In this document: piece after piece, positions 7,977 to 16,680 of the stretch
Position numbering within the stretch: the first letter of the stretch is position 1
How the letters are laid out: each line of letters starts with the position of its first letter
NCBI RefSeq assembly: GCF_902489365.1
Contig: NZ_CABTZR010000002.1
Span: 13,607 to 77,606, forward strand
Source: an uncultured Corynebacterium sp.
GTDB lineage: Bacteria > Actinomycetota > Actinomycetes > Mycobacteriales > Mycobacteriaceae
DNA length: 64,000 bases
Direction of reading: 5' to 3'
Position numbers and translations under genes: made by a program
Notes under the pieces: generated by a model
Told to the model about the DNA's origin: nothing
The model's input: only the letters and a program-made list of their open reading frames with translations
Database searches by the model: none

Positions 7977-8026
7977 AATCCCCTATTGTGCTACTCCCCA
8001 CCACGCACCTCAACGTTAGGGCTACT

Positions 8027-8602
8027 TTAAATGCCGCCGCCGGGAACTTCCTTATCCAGCTCGGCACGCTCGGCGGCGTCCGGGAAGGCCTTCGGGCCAG
8101 AAGGCTTGGGCTGGTAGCTCACGCCGCGTGCTGCCAGGTCCTCATACCAGTCCGCCAACAGCTCGTTCTGCAGGCCGAACATTTCCTTCTCCTCCGCGGC
8201 GGTCGTGTGGTCATAGCCCAGCAGGTGCAGGCAACCATGCACGGTCAACAAAGCCAGCTCGTGGCCCAGTGAGTGGCCGGCCGCCGTGGCTTGGCGCTGG
8301 GCAAACTCCGGGCAAAGCACAATATCGCCCAGCATCGCAGGGCCGGCCTCCACCGCGTCCGGGCGGCCTGCGGTAGCGCCCGGGGTGAGCTCATCCATGG
8401 GGAAGCTCATAACGTCGGTCGGGCCTTCCAGGTCCATCCAGCGCACGTGCAGCTCCGCGATGGTATCCAGGTCCACCGCGGTAATCGTGCACTCGGCATC
8501 CGGATTCACGTCGAGGCGGCCGAGGGCATAAGAGCAGACGTCGATCAGCATCTCCTCGTTGACGCCGTCATAACCGGACTCGTTGATGAATTCAATGCTC
8601 AT
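8027..8602 (-). CDS. ybeY: rRNA maturation endoribonuclease YbeY
   Basis: YbeY is a zinc-dependent endoribonuclease for 16S rRNA 3' end maturation and ribosome quality control. The 191-residue protein carries the metal-binding motif HGCLHLLGYDH (about 120-130), of the form H-x3-H-x5-H. LGDIVLCPEFA lies upstream. A proline-rich C-terminal extension of about 25 residues follows the domain. The ATG overlaps the phoH stop by four bases (ATGA at 8599-8602), which indicates translational coupling. Confidence 0.95.
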   Translation of the reverse strand: MSIEFINESGYDGVNEEMLIDVCSYALGRLDVNPDAECTITAVDLDTIAELHVRWMDLEGPTDVMSFPMDELTPGATAGRPDAVEAGPAMLGDIVLCPEFAQRQATAAGHSLGHELALLTVHGCLHLLGYDHTTAAEEKEMFGLQNELLADWYEDLAARGVSYQPKPSGPKAFPDAAERAELDKEVPGGGI

Positions 8603-9570
8603 TTCTTCTCCTCCTGCTCAGCAAAGTTATCGTAGGCCTCGACAATGCGCCCGACCAGCTGGTGGCGCACCACATCAGCAGAGCCCAGCTCCGCGAAGTG
8701 AATATCCGGCACGCCCTTCAGGATGCGGCGCACCAGACGCAGCCCAGAGACCTGACCACCGGGCAAGTCCACCTGGGAAATATCGCCGGTCACCACAATG
8801 GTGGAGCCAAAGCCCAAACGAGTCAGGAACATCTTCATCTGCGCCGGCGTGGTGTTTTGGGCCTCGTCGAGGATGACGAAGGCATCGTTGAGCGTGCGGC
8901 CGCGCATATAAGCCAGGGGCGCGACCTCGATGATGCCGGCCTCCATGAGCTTCGGAATCATCTCCGGGTCAATCATGTCCCGCAAAGCGTCGTACAGCGG
9001 GCGCAGATAAGGATCGATCTTGTCGTTCAAAGTGCCAGGCAGAAAGCCCAGCTTCTCCCCCGCTTCCACGGCCGGGCGGGTCAGGATAATGCGGCTGACC
9101 TGCTTGGCGCGCAGGGCCTGCACGGCCTTGGCCACCGCCAAGTAAGTCTTACCGGTACCGGCCGGACCGATACCGAAGACAATCGTGTTCTCATCGATGG
9201 CCTGCACATAGCGCGACTGCCCAAGAGTCTTCGGCCGCACAGCCTTGCCGCGGCGCGAGACGATATCGGCCGCGAGCGTCTCGGACACAGACGCCGGGGC
9301 CTCCACGGCCACCAGGTCCAGGGTGTGCTTAACGGTATCCGTGCTCACCGGATGGCCGCGGCGCGCGATGGCCTCGAGCTCCTCTAAGACCTTGCGCGCA
9401 CGGGCTACCTCATAATCGGGGCCGGCGGCAGTAATGGTGGTACCGCGGGCAAAGAGGTCCACGCCCACGAGGTTGCCCAAAACGCGCAGGTTATCGTCCG
9501 CCGGGCCGAGCACCGTGGCTAGGTAGGCGGAATCGAGATCAAACTTGGTGGTGATAATAGGCACGCCCAA
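8599..9570 (-). CDS. phoH: PhoH-family ATPase
   Basis: This 323-residue protein has an N-terminal extension of about 110 residues followed by the PhoH ATPase domain. Walker A is GPAGTGKTYLA and Walker B is AFVILDEAQN, then TRLGFGSTIVVTGD. PhoH/PhoL proteins are linked to RNA metabolism and always travel with ybeY, as here. The gene follows rsmE by a few bases. The physiological role is not settled in the family. Confidence 0.93.
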   Translation of the reverse strand: MGVPIITTKFDLDSAYLATVLGPADDNLRVLGNLVGVDLFARGTTITAAGPDYEVARARKVLEELEAIARRGHPVSTDTVKHTLDLVAVEAPASVSETLAADIVSRRGKAVRPKTLGQSRYVQAIDENTIVFGIGPAGTGKTYLAVAKAVQALRAKQVSRIILTRPAVEAGEKLGFLPGTLNDKIDPYLRPLYDALRDMIDPEMIPKLMEAGIIEVAPLAYMRGRTLNDAFVILDEAQNTTPAQMKMFLTRLGFGSTIVVTGDISQVDLPGGQVSGLRLVRRILKGVPDIHFAELGSADVVRHQLVGRIVEAYDNFAEQEEKK

Positions 9571-9574
9571 AAGG

Positions 9575-10315
9575 CTACCAGCGCGCGGTCAGGGTGCCGA
9601 TGCTGGCCAAGGCCACCATGCTTGCCGACGCCGTCCGCAACACCTCCGGCCCCAACTTGATCGCCGTCGCACCGGCGTCCTGCAGGCGGGCTAGTTCCTC
9701 CGCACCGATGCCGCCCTCCGGGCCCACCAGCAGGTAGATCGTCTCGGCGGAGCCGAGGTCCTCTAGGTCCTTGAGACGGATCTCCGCCTCCTCGTGGAGA
9801 ACCAAGGCTCGTGCACCCGAAATCTCCTGGCACAGTTGACGCGTGGTCAGCGGGCCGCGCACCGCCGGTACGCGCACTCGGCGCGATTGCTTGGCGGCAG
9901 CCACGGCCGCGGATTCCCACTTGGCTAGCGCCTTCGGGGCCTTCTTCGCATCCCACTTGGACACGCAGCGATCCGCCTGCCAGGCAATGATCTCATCCGC
10001 CCCGGCCTGGGTGGCCAGGTCGACGGCGAGCTCGGCGCGCTCCGACTTCGGGATGGCCTGGACCACCACGACGCGTGGGGAGGGCTCGGGGATGATCACG
10101 AGGTCGTCGACAAGCGCAGCCAGCGTGTCCTTGCCCTGCGTATCGGTGATGGTGGCGGTGGCGCGGCGCCCGGAGCCGTCGATAAGCACCAGGCTCTCGC
10201 CCGGGGCCATGCGCTTGACGGTGACCGCGTGGCGGCCCTCCGCGCCATCAAGGCCCACGGGCTGGCCGACTTCAGCGAGGGACAGGTCCGGGTGGAGGAA
10301 GACGGGCAAAGACAT
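9575..10315 (-). CDS. rsmE: 16S rRNA m3U1498 methyltransferase RsmE
   Basis: This 246-residue SPOUT-class enzyme methylates N3 of U1498 in 16S rRNA using S-adenosylmethionine. An N-terminal PUA-like domain contains GAEGRHAVTVKRMAPGE. The C-terminal knot shows the AdoMet-binding segment LLVGPEGGIGAEEL and then LGPEVLRTASASMVAL. The start overlaps the dnaJ2 stop by one base, so hrcA-dnaJ2-rsmE-phoH-ybeY appears to be one operon. Confidence 0.95.
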   Translation of the reverse strand: MSLPVFLHPDLSLAEVGQPVGLDGAEGRHAVTVKRMAPGESLVLIDGSGRRATATITDTQGKDTLAALVDDLVIIPEPSPRVVVVQAIPKSERAELAVDLATQAGADEIIAWQADRCVSKWDAKKAPKALAKWESAAVAAAKQSRRVRVPAVRGPLTTRQLCQEISGARALVLHEEAEIRLKDLEDLGSAETIYLLVGPEGGIGAEELARLQDAGATAIKLGPEVLRTASASMVALASIGTLTARW

Positions 10316-11457
10316 TAGCGGCGGAACTTATCGCGGAAGCGGCTAAAGAGGGACTCGCCCTGGCCATCCCCGGCACGGTGCACCTCGGTGCCGCCGTGGC
10401 CGGCGTTGCGGACCTTCTCCAGTGCCTCGCGGGTCTTCTTATCCAGGTCAGTCGGGACGACAACGTCCACGTGGGCGTGAAGGTTGCCAAAGCCGTCCGT
10501 GCGCAGGCGCGGCATGCCTTTCCCCTGGAGGGTGATGGACTCGCCCGGCTGGGTGCCCGGCGCGATATCGATGGTGAGCTCTTCGCCGTCGAGCTGCTCG
10601 ACGGTACAGGAAGCACCCAGCGCGGCATCCACCATGGGCACGCGCACGGTCAGGTGCAGGTCATCGGCGTTGCGCTCGAAGACGGGGTGCGGCTCGGTGT
10701 GCACCTCGACGTAGAGGTCACCGGCGGGGCCGCCGCCGTGGCCGACCTCGCCCTGGGACGCCATGCGGATGCGCATGCCATCACCAATGCCGGCGGGGAT
10801 ATTCACCGTAATATCGCGGCGCTTGCGCACGCGGCCATCGCCGCCGCAGTGGCCACAAGGATCGGTGACTACTTCGCCGAAGCCGTAGCACTTCGGGCAA
10901 TCGCGGGTGGTCATCATGTTGCCCAGCATGCTGCGCTGGACCTCTTGGACCTGGCCCATGCCGCCGCAGTGATCACAGGTCACCGGCTTGGACTTGGACT
11001 CAGAACCGGTTCCCTCACAGCGGTCACAGACAACAGCGGTATCCACCTTGACCTGCTGCTTGACGCCGCTATAGGCCTCCTCGAGGGTAATAGTGGTGCG
11101 CAGGAGCGCATCATCGCCCGGCTGCACGCGGGAACGCGGGCCGCGGGAAGCTGCTCCCCCACCGAAGAACTCGGCAAAGATATCCCCGAGGCCACCGCCA
11201 CCGAAACCACCAAAGCCGCCGCCCTGGGCCGCGCGCTCCTCCATGGGGTCACCACCCATGTCCACAACCCGGCGCTTCTGCGGATCCAGCAGAACTTCCT
11301 GTGCAAGGGAGGCCTCGCGGAACTTCTCCGCGGCTTCTTCATCGCCCGGGTTGACGTCCGGGTGGTACTTGCGCGCCAGCTTGCGGTAGGCCTTCTTAAT
11401 CTCGGCGTCGGACGCCGACTTTTCTACTCCAAGAATGCCGTAGTAGTCACGAGCCAC
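10315..11457 (-). CDS. dnaJ2: Chaperone DnaJ (DnaJ2)
   Basis: This is a 380-residue type I J-protein that stimulates DnaK. The J domain (1-70) has the HPD motif in KYHPDVNPGD. A glycine/phenylalanine-rich linker (about 78-100) follows. The zinc-finger region has four repeats, CDRCEGTG, CDHCGGMG, CPKCYGFG and CGHCGGDG, and then the C-terminal substrate-binding domains. It is called dnaJ2 because it lies behind hrcA, as in C. glutamicum, where the dnaK operon carries the other copy. No CIRCE element is visible nearby. Confidence 0.95.
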   Translation of the reverse strand: MARDYYGILGVEKSASDAEIKKAYRKLARKYHPDVNPGDEEAAEKFREASLAQEVLLDPQKRRVVDMGGDPMEERAAQGGGFGGFGGGGLGDIFAEFFGGGAASRGPRSRVQPGDDALLRTTITLEEAYSGVKQQVKVDTAVVCDRCEGTGSESKSKPVTCDHCGGMGQVQEVQRSMLGNMMTTRDCPKCYGFGEVVTDPCGHCGGDGRVRKRRDITVNIPAGIGDGMRIRMASQGEVGHGGGPAGDLYVEVHTEPHPVFERNADDLHLTVRVPMVDAALGASCTVEQLDGEELTIDIAPGTQPGESITLQGKGMPRLRTDGFGNLHAHVDVVVPTDLDKKTREALEKVRNAGHGGTEVHRAGDGQGESLFSRFRDKFRR

Positions 11458-11511
11458 GTACTGTCATCCTTCTATATCTCGTTGATTCTAAATCTAATCC
11501 GACGGGCCAGC

Positions 11512-12546
11512 TTACTCGCCCGCCAAAATTTCACTCACATAGCGTGCAACGGCAGAGACCTTGGAGATTGTTCCCGAGTAGTCCATATATGTCGGCCCGA
11601 CAACACCTAACCCGCCAAGCGCCGCCGCATCCTCGCCGGTGCCGAAACCATAGCGCGTGGCCACGACGGAGGTTTGGCGCAGCTCATCGGCTTCGTTTTC
11701 CTCACCGATAGAGACCGATACGTTGCCTAAGTCCGGCACACGGGCCAGCAGCTTGAGTACCACGACCTGCTCTTCGAGCGCCTCGATGATCGACGGCAGA
11801 CCCTCGGGCAAGGCCACGCGGGTGAGATTGGACGTACCCGCCATGATCAGGCGATCGGAGGGCTGCTCCACGAGGGTCTCAATCAGCGTCGTCGCCGCCT
11901 TGAGGAGGTGAGGGCGGATGTCGGCCGGGGAGTCGTCGACAAGCGCGGCCAGCTCCACCGAGGCTTCCGTGAGCGTTTTTCCCTCCAGGGCGGTGTTGAG
12001 GATATCGCGCAGGCGGTGGGTCTGCTCGGGGTCGATGACATCATCGAGCTCCACATTGCGCTGATCAACGCGCCCATTATCCGTAATGAGCACCAAGAGC
12101 AGACGCACCGGTGATAGTGCGACGACCTCGCAATGTTTGACGCGGGAGACCTTGAGGTTCGGCATCTGTACGACGGCCGCTTGCTTAGTTACCTGGGCCA
12201 GCAGCTGGACAGACCGGCGCAGCACGTCTTCCAAATCCACGCCGCCCTCGAGGAAGGTGAGCATGGCGCGGCGCTCGGCCTTGGAAAGCGGCTTGACATC
12301 GTGCAGCGTATCGACGAACTGGCGGTAGCCCTTCTGCGTGGGCACGCGCCCGGAGCTGGCGTGTTCTTGGGCGATGAGCCCTTCGGCTTCGAGCACGGCC
12401 ATGTCATTGCGAATCGTCGCCGAGGACACGCCCAGCTGGTAGCGCTCGAGCAGGGCCTTGGAGCCGACGGGCGATTGTGAGGCGATGTAGTCCGCGACGA
12501 TGGCGCGCAGGACCTCTTGGCGGCGGGCATCGGTGGAGCTAGACAT
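11512..12546 (-). CDS. hrcA: Heat-inducible transcription repressor HrcA
   Basis: HrcA represses groE-type heat-shock genes by binding CIRCE elements. The ATG at 12546 gives a 344-residue protein beginning MSSSTDARRQEVLRAIVADY. The winged helix contains SPVGSKALLERYQLGVSSAT, then IRNDMAVLEAEGLI, and the wing AQEHASSGRVPTQKGYRQFV. A GAF-like domain and inserted dimerisation domain follow. An upstream in-frame codon at 12576 would add ten residues with no family support. dnaJ2 follows at about 55 bases. Confidence 0.94.
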   Translation of the reverse strand: MSSSTDARRQEVLRAIVADYIASQSPVGSKALLERYQLGVSSATIRNDMAVLEAEGLIAQEHASSGRVPTQKGYRQFVDTLHDVKPLSKAERRAMLTFLEGGVDLEDVLRRSVQLLAQVTKQAAVVQMPNLKVSRVKHCEVVALSPVRLLLVLITDNGRVDQRNVELDDVIDPEQTHRLRDILNTALEGKTLTEASVELAALVDDSPADIRPHLLKAATTLIETLVEQPSDRLIMAGTSNLTRVALPEGLPSIIEALEEQVVVLKLLARVPDLGNVSVSIGEENEADELRQTSVVATRYGFGTGEDAAALGGLGVVGPTYMDYSGTISKVSAVARYVSEILAGE

Positions 12547-12870
12547 GTCTTTAAGGCTATCCGTTCTGGCGGGCAAGTGTGGACGCTGGTGCCAATCTTC
12601 CTAGGCACGCTGGCAGTCCGCCACAACTTCCGGGTGGTTCCATAATGTGCTTCAAGAAGGGTTCATCATGCGCTTCCAGATAGCTCGAATACTGATGGTC
12701 CTTACGGATGGTCCCTTTAGTCTGGTCTCTTATCGGTGCAAAGAGACCATCTGCGGGCGCCTTTCCTGCGATAGATGGTCCCTTTTCGCCGTAAAGGGAC
12801 CAAAGCAAGAGGACCCAACTATAGGGACCATTTTGTGAGTCAAGCCCGCCAACGGGGGCGCGGAGGCAAA
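12547..12870. other. Non-coding gap between hemW and hrcA
   Basis: This 324-nt gap should contain the hrcA promoter. It is largely occupied by the third family A repeat (12697-12830). Otherwise no gene, CIRCE element or recognisable RNA is seen. Confidence 0.6.
12697..12830. repeat. Dispersed palindromic repeat family A, copy 3
   Basis: The order of elements matches the other two copies: GGTCCTTACGGATGGTCCCT, then AGTCTGGTCTCTTATCGGTG, AAAGAGACCATC, a loop, GATGGTCCCTTTTCG and AAAGGGACC, ending in ATAGGGACCATT. It is about 134 nt long with nested hairpins. The GATAGATGGTCCCTTT piece also matches GATAGGTGGTCCCTTT of copy 2. Confidence 0.8.
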
Positions 12871-14007
12871 CTAGCGGGCAGTGTCTTCCGCGACGAGGAG
12901 GTCAGTGATGATGCCATCCGCGAGCAGGCGGCCAGCCTTGGTCACGCGGAGGCGGTCCTCGGCGCGCTCGAGCAGGCCGCGCTCGATGAAACGCGCGGCC
13001 ACGGGCTCAGCCGCCGGCGCGAGCCAGGAAGCGGGGATGCCCTCGCGCAGGCGCAGCCCCAACATGATGCGCTCGGTATGGCGGTCAGCCTCCGTGAGCT
13101 GCTCGCGCTCCTTCACCGGCAACTCGCCCTCACCTACCGCCTTGATGTAGGTCCGCGGGTTCTTCACGTTAAAGAAGCGCTCGTTGCCCAAGTGCGAATG
13201 GGCGCCCGGACCCGCGCCCCACCAATTGCCGTCCACCCAATAGATGCGGTTGTGCTGGCACTCCCCACCCGGCTTGGCCCAGTTGGAGACCTCGTACCAC
13301 TCGAAACCTTCAGCTTCGAGCGTGGAGGAGATCATCTCATAGCGCCGGGCCAGCACGTCCTCATTTGGGGCGGGCAGCAAGCCCTTGGACACCTTGCGGG
13401 CCATACGCGTGCCGTCCTCCACAATGAGTGAATACGCGCTGATGTGATCCACCCCGGTCTCCAGGGCGCGCTCCAAGGTCAGGGCAACGTCGGCGTCCTC
13501 TTCTGTCGGCGTGCCATAAATCATGTCCAAGTTAACGTGCTCGAAGCCCGCGGCAATGGCCTCGCGGGCGGCATCGAAGGCGCGGCCCGGCGTGTGGGCT
13601 CGCTCCAACACGGCAAGCACCCCTGGGGAGGCGGATTGCATGCCCAGGGAGAGGCGGGTAAAGCCGGCGTCGAGAAGCCCGGCGAAGTACTCCGGCGAGG
13701 TGGATTCCGGGTTGGATTCCGTGGTGACCTCCGCGCCTGGGGCGAGGCCGAAGGTGTCGCGGATCTTCGACAAGACACGGCCCAGGCCGTCCGCGCCCAG
13801 CAGGCTCGGCGTGCCGCCGCCAATAAAAACCGTTTCGGCCTCACGCCCCACCTGCGCCGCCGCCATATCCAGTTCCTTCTCCAGCGCAGCCAGATAACCG
13901 CTGGTCAGATCCCCTCCCAGCTCACCGGGCGTATAGGTGTTGAAATCGCAATAGCCACAGCGGGAGGCACAGAAGGGAACGTGAATATAAAGACCGAAGG
14001 GATCCAT
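12871..14007 (-). CDS. hemW: Radical SAM heme chaperone HemW
   Basis: HemW is the HemN-like radical SAM protein now assigned a heme-chaperone role; many databases still call it oxygen-independent coproporphyrinogen III oxidase. From the ATG at 14007 the protein has 378 residues and starts MDPFGLYIHVPFCASRCGYC, with the CxxxCxxC iron-sulfur motif at 13-20. The SAM-domain GGGTPSLL follows. A TTG at 14016 would add three residues. The family A repeat follows its stop. Confidence 0.9.
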   Translation of the reverse strand: MDPFGLYIHVPFCASRCGYCDFNTYTPGELGGDLTSGYLAALEKELDMAAAQVGREAETVFIGGGTPSLLGADGLGRVLSKIRDTFGLAPGAEVTTESNPESTSPEYFAGLLDAGFTRLSLGMQSASPGVLAVLERAHTPGRAFDAAREAIAAGFEHVNLDMIYGTPTEEDADVALTLERALETGVDHISAYSLIVEDGTRMARKVSKGLLPAPNEDVLARRYEMISSTLEAEGFEWYEVSNWAKPGGECQHNRIYWVDGNWWGAGPGAHSHLGNERFFNVKNPRTYIKAVGEGELPVKEREQLTEADRHTERIMLGLRLREGIPASWLAPAAEPVAARFIERGLLERAEDRLRVTKAGRLLADGIITDLLVAEDTAR

Positions 14008-14117
14008 GGGGAACAAAATAACCGACTAAGCCGTTGAAGCGGTAGTCTATAGTGCATATTTGCAATCCCCGATAGTTAAGAAAGGCCCCCTTTTTCGTGG
14101 AACCTCCGAGTCGATGT

Positions 14118-14144
14118 CCCCACCGCCTACGTAAGGCGGTGGGG
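14118..14144 (+). promoter_or_regulatory. Strong hairpin sequestering a ribosome-binding site
   Basis: A perfect 11-bp stem, CCCCACCGCCT (14118-14128) paired with AGGCGGTGGGG (14134-14144), encloses a 5-base loop ACGTA. It ends only 6 bases before the GTG start at 14151. The 3' arm contains GGTGGGG, the only purine-rich ribosome-binding candidate, so the folded RNA would hide it. No T-run follows, which argues against a terminator. A translational control element is inferred. Confidence 0.6.
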
Positions 14145-14150
14145 TAAGCC

Positions 14151-15524
14151 GTGTTATCTGCCATCCTGATGATTGTGGCGGGTTTCGCCGTCATCGCTCT
14201 CATTATCGTGGCTAACGCCTACTTCGTGGCGCAGGAATTCGCCTTCATGTCGGTGGACCGCACACAGCTGCGCCAGCGCGCGGCGACCGGGGATAAGCCC
14301 GCGGAGCGCGCCTTAAAAATCACGCAAAAGACCTCCTTCATGCTCTCCGGTGCGCAGCTGGGTATTACGATTACGGGCCTGCTCATTGGTTATGTGGCCG
14401 AGCCCCTCGTGGGCCAAGGCCTAGGCCAGCTGCTCGGCGGCGTGGGCGTGCCCACGGGCGTGTCCGTCGCCATCGGCACGGTCACCGCGCTGGCGGTGTC
14501 GACAGTTCTCACGATGCTCTTCGCCGAGCTCTTCCCCAAGAACTACACCATCGCCGCCCCCATGAAGTCGGCGCTGTGGCTGTCCGCGTCCACCATGTGG
14601 TACCTGCGGATTTTCGGATGGCTGGTCCACTTCTTCGAGTACTCCTCTAACGCCCTGCTCAAGGTTTTCGGCATCGAGCCGGTGGAGGACGTTGATTCTT
14701 CCGCCACCACCGATGACCTGGAATCCATCGTGGATGCCTCCCACGAGGCCGGCGACTTGGATGAGGACACCTACCTGGTCCTCGACCGCCTCCTCGATTT
14801 CCCCGAGCACGATGTCGGGCACGCCATGATTCCGCGCTCGCGCGTGGATGTCATCGAGCCGGAGACCACCATCGGTGAAGTGCGCGAGATGATGTCGGAA
14901 AACCACACGCGCTACCCCATCATCGACGATGAGCACAATCCCATCGGCGTGGTGCACCTCTACGATGTGCTGGGCACTGAGCTGCCTCCGGCCACCCCGG
15001 CTCGAGAAATCATGAAGGAACCCGTGGTGGTGCCGGAGCTCATGCCGCTTCCCGACGTCGTCACAGAGCTTCGCGACGCCGACGAGAAACTCGCCTGCGT
15101 CATCGACGAATACGGTGGCTTCGTCGGGATTGTGACCATGGAGGACCTAGCCGAGGAAATCCTTGGTGATGTCACCGACGAGCACGACCTCGAAGAGACC
15201 GAAGAAATCACCGAGCAGGACGAGACGCACTGGATCGTCGACGGTGACACGCCCATCGACGAGATCGAGCGCGCCATCGGCCACGACCTGCCAGAGGGCG
15301 ATTTCGAGACCGTCGCCGGCCTGCTCATCGCGCACTCCGGCACGCTACCGGAGGAGGGCGAGGAGCTTTCCATCGAGCTCGAGGCCGAACCGGAAGACTG
15401 GGTCGACGGCGACGAGGCCCCCACCCGCACGCTCAACGTGCGCGTCGAGGAAATCGACCGCCACGTCCCCTCCGTCCTGGCACTCGAGCTGGTGGAGGAA
15501 TTCCCGGAAGGAGAAGATGACTAA
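14151..15524 (+). CDS. CNNM/CorC-family transporter-like membrane protein
   Basis: This 457-residue protein belongs to the CNNM/CorC (HlyC) family, members of which export Mg2+ or Co2+. The N-terminal DUF21 domain (about 1-190) has membrane segments, including MLSAILMIVAGFAVIALIIV. A CBS-domain pair follows at roughly 205-330, including ATTDDLESIVDASHEAGDLD, MIPRSRVDVIEPE and EYGGFVGIVTMEDLAEEILG. A C-terminal CorC/HlyC domain ends in a strongly acidic tail. The start is GTG just after a stable hairpin. The stop overlaps the ATG of a second CNNM-type gene (TAATG). Confidence 0.9.
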   Translation: MLSAILMIVAGFAVIALIIVANAYFVAQEFAFMSVDRTQLRQRAATGDKPAERALKITQKTSFMLSGAQLGITITGLLIGYVAEPLVGQGLGQLLGGVGVPTGVSVAIGTVTALAVSTVLTMLFAELFPKNYTIAAPMKSALWLSASTMWYLRIFGWLVHFFEYSSNALLKVFGIEPVEDVDSSATTDDLESIVDASHEAGDLDEDTYLVLDRLLDFPEHDVGHAMIPRSRVDVIEPETTIGEVREMMSENHTRYPIIDDEHNPIGVVHLYDVLGTELPPATPAREIMKEPVVVPELMPLPDVVTELRDADEKLACVIDEYGGFVGIVTMEDLAEEILGDVTDEHDLEETEEITEQDETHWIVDGDTPIDEIERAIGHDLPEGDFETVAGLLIAHSGTLPEEGEELSIELEAEPEDWVDGDEAPTRTLNVRVEEIDRHVPSVLALELVEEFPEGEDD

Positions 15525-16591
15525 TGACTGATACCTGGTGGTTCAACCTCCTTATCACTCTGCTCATCATCGCCGCTTCCGCCTTCTTCGTGGTCATCGA
15601 GTTCTCCCTCATGGGTGCGCGCCGCAACCGGTTGGAGGAGACCGCGGAATCCTCGGCGGCTTCGCGCGCGGGCCTACGCTCGCTTAATGAGCTGACCGTC
15701 ATGCTGGCCGGCGCCCAGCTGGGCATTACCGCCGCGACCTTCGTCCTGGGTGCCGTGACCAAGCCCTGGGTCCATCACCTGCTCATGACCCCGCTGGAGG
15801 CTCTCGGCCTGCCGCTGGGCGTTGCTGACGTCATTTCCTTCCTGCTAGCCCTGTTCGTCGTGACCTTCCTGCACTTGGTCATCGGTGAAATGGCTCCGAA
15901 ATCGTGGGCCATCGCCCACCCAGAGACCGCCCTGCAGCTCATTGCGGTGCCCGCCCGCGGCTTCATCTGGCTCTTCCGTCCGCTGCTGCTCTGGATCAAC
16001 AAGATGGCCAACAAGCTGGTGACGATGACCGGCGAAGAACCCGTCGACCGTGCTGGTGCCGCCGGCTATGACGCGGAGACCCTGCGGCACCTCGTCGAGC
16101 ACTCGCGCCTGACGGGCACGCTTGACGACGACTCCGCCAACCAGATCACCGGCGTCATCGAACTGGAAGCCGCCACCGCGGCGCAGCTGGCCCGCGAGCA
16201 CGGCTCGGAAATCCTGCCACTTTCCTCCGATGCCACCGTGGCTGAGCTTCATGACCTCGTGGTGCGCAAATCCATCATGCGCGTGCTGGTCTACCCGCGC
16301 ACCTCGCGCATCCCGCGCATCGTCCACGTGCGCGATACCCTGCTGGCGGACCCGGACACCCCGGTGCTGGATTTCTCCCGCCCAGCACTAGCTGTAGGCT
16401 CCTCCTCCACCGTGCAGAAGACTCTGGACCAGATGCGCGCTCGCAACGAGCAACTCGTCGTCGTGGGCAAGCCCACCAAGGACAAGACGGTGTGGATTTT
16501 GACCTGGGATGACATCATGGGTCAGCTGTGGCCGCAGATTACGGAGCAGCTGGACCAGGCCGTGCCGGCGTCGAAGAACCCAGGGGTCTAG
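15524..16591 (+). CDS. CNNM-family membrane protein, shorter partner
   Basis: The 355 residues resemble the preceding protein but end after the CBS region and lack the C-terminal CorC/HlyC domain. The DUF21 membrane domain begins NLLITLLIIAASAFFVVIEF and includes VMLAGAQLGITAATFVLG, which parallels the SGAQLGITITG segment of the first protein. The ATG overlaps the previous stop by one base, so the two are translated together. Paired long and short CNNM proteins probably form a hetero-oligomer; this is inference. Confidence 0.88.
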   Translation: MTDTWWFNLLITLLIIAASAFFVVIEFSLMGARRNRLEETAESSAASRAGLRSLNELTVMLAGAQLGITAATFVLGAVTKPWVHHLLMTPLEALGLPLGVADVISFLLALFVVTFLHLVIGEMAPKSWAIAHPETALQLIAVPARGFIWLFRPLLLWINKMANKLVTMTGEEPVDRAGAAGYDAETLRHLVEHSRLTGTLDDDSANQITGVIELEAATAAQLAREHGSEILPLSSDATVAELHDLVVRKSIMRVLVYPRTSRIPRIVHVRDTLLADPDTPVLDFSRPALAVGSSSTVQKTLDQMRARNEQLVVVGKPTKDKTVWILTWDDIMGQLWPQITEQLDQAVPASKNPGV

Positions 16592-16606
16592 CGCTTACGC
16601 GCTAGA
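16587..16606 (+). terminator. Inverted repeat at CNNM operon stop codon
   Basis: TCTAGCGC (16587-16594), TTAC, GCGCTAGA (16599-16606) is a perfect 8-bp stem that includes the TAG stop codon. There is no T-run. It may contribute to transcript ending together with the larger hairpin at 16681. Confidence 0.4.
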
Positions 16607-16610
16607 CGAT

Positions 16611-16673
16611 GACACACGAAGCTAAGCGTGGCACAGGAAGCTAAACGGTGGCACGCAAAGTTATTCGTGCCAC
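16611..16673. repeat. Three tandem 19-20-nt units ending in a hairpin
   Basis: Consecutive units read GACACACGAAGCTAAGCG, TGGCACAGGAAGCTAAACGG and TGGCACGCAAAGTTATTCG (starts at 16611, 16629, 16649). The last is closed by an inverted copy: GTGGCACG (16648-16655) pairs with CGTGCCAC (16666-16673). The block lies in the 180-nt gap between convergent genes. Function is unknown. Confidence 0.6.
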
Positions 16674-16680
16674 ACTAGCA

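Noticed and set aside
10378..11610. A 410-codon plus-strand frame opposite dnaJ2
   Set aside because: It is an antisense shadow; dnaJ2 with its zinc-finger repeats is certain.
11458..12870. CIRCE operator expected near hrcA
   Set aside because: I looked for TTAGCACTC-N9-GAGTGCTAA and found no match in the hrcA or dnaJ2 upstream regions.
16611..16673. Possible CRISPR-like repeat array
   Set aside because: The units are contiguous with no spacers of constant length, only three copies exist, and no cas gene is present.
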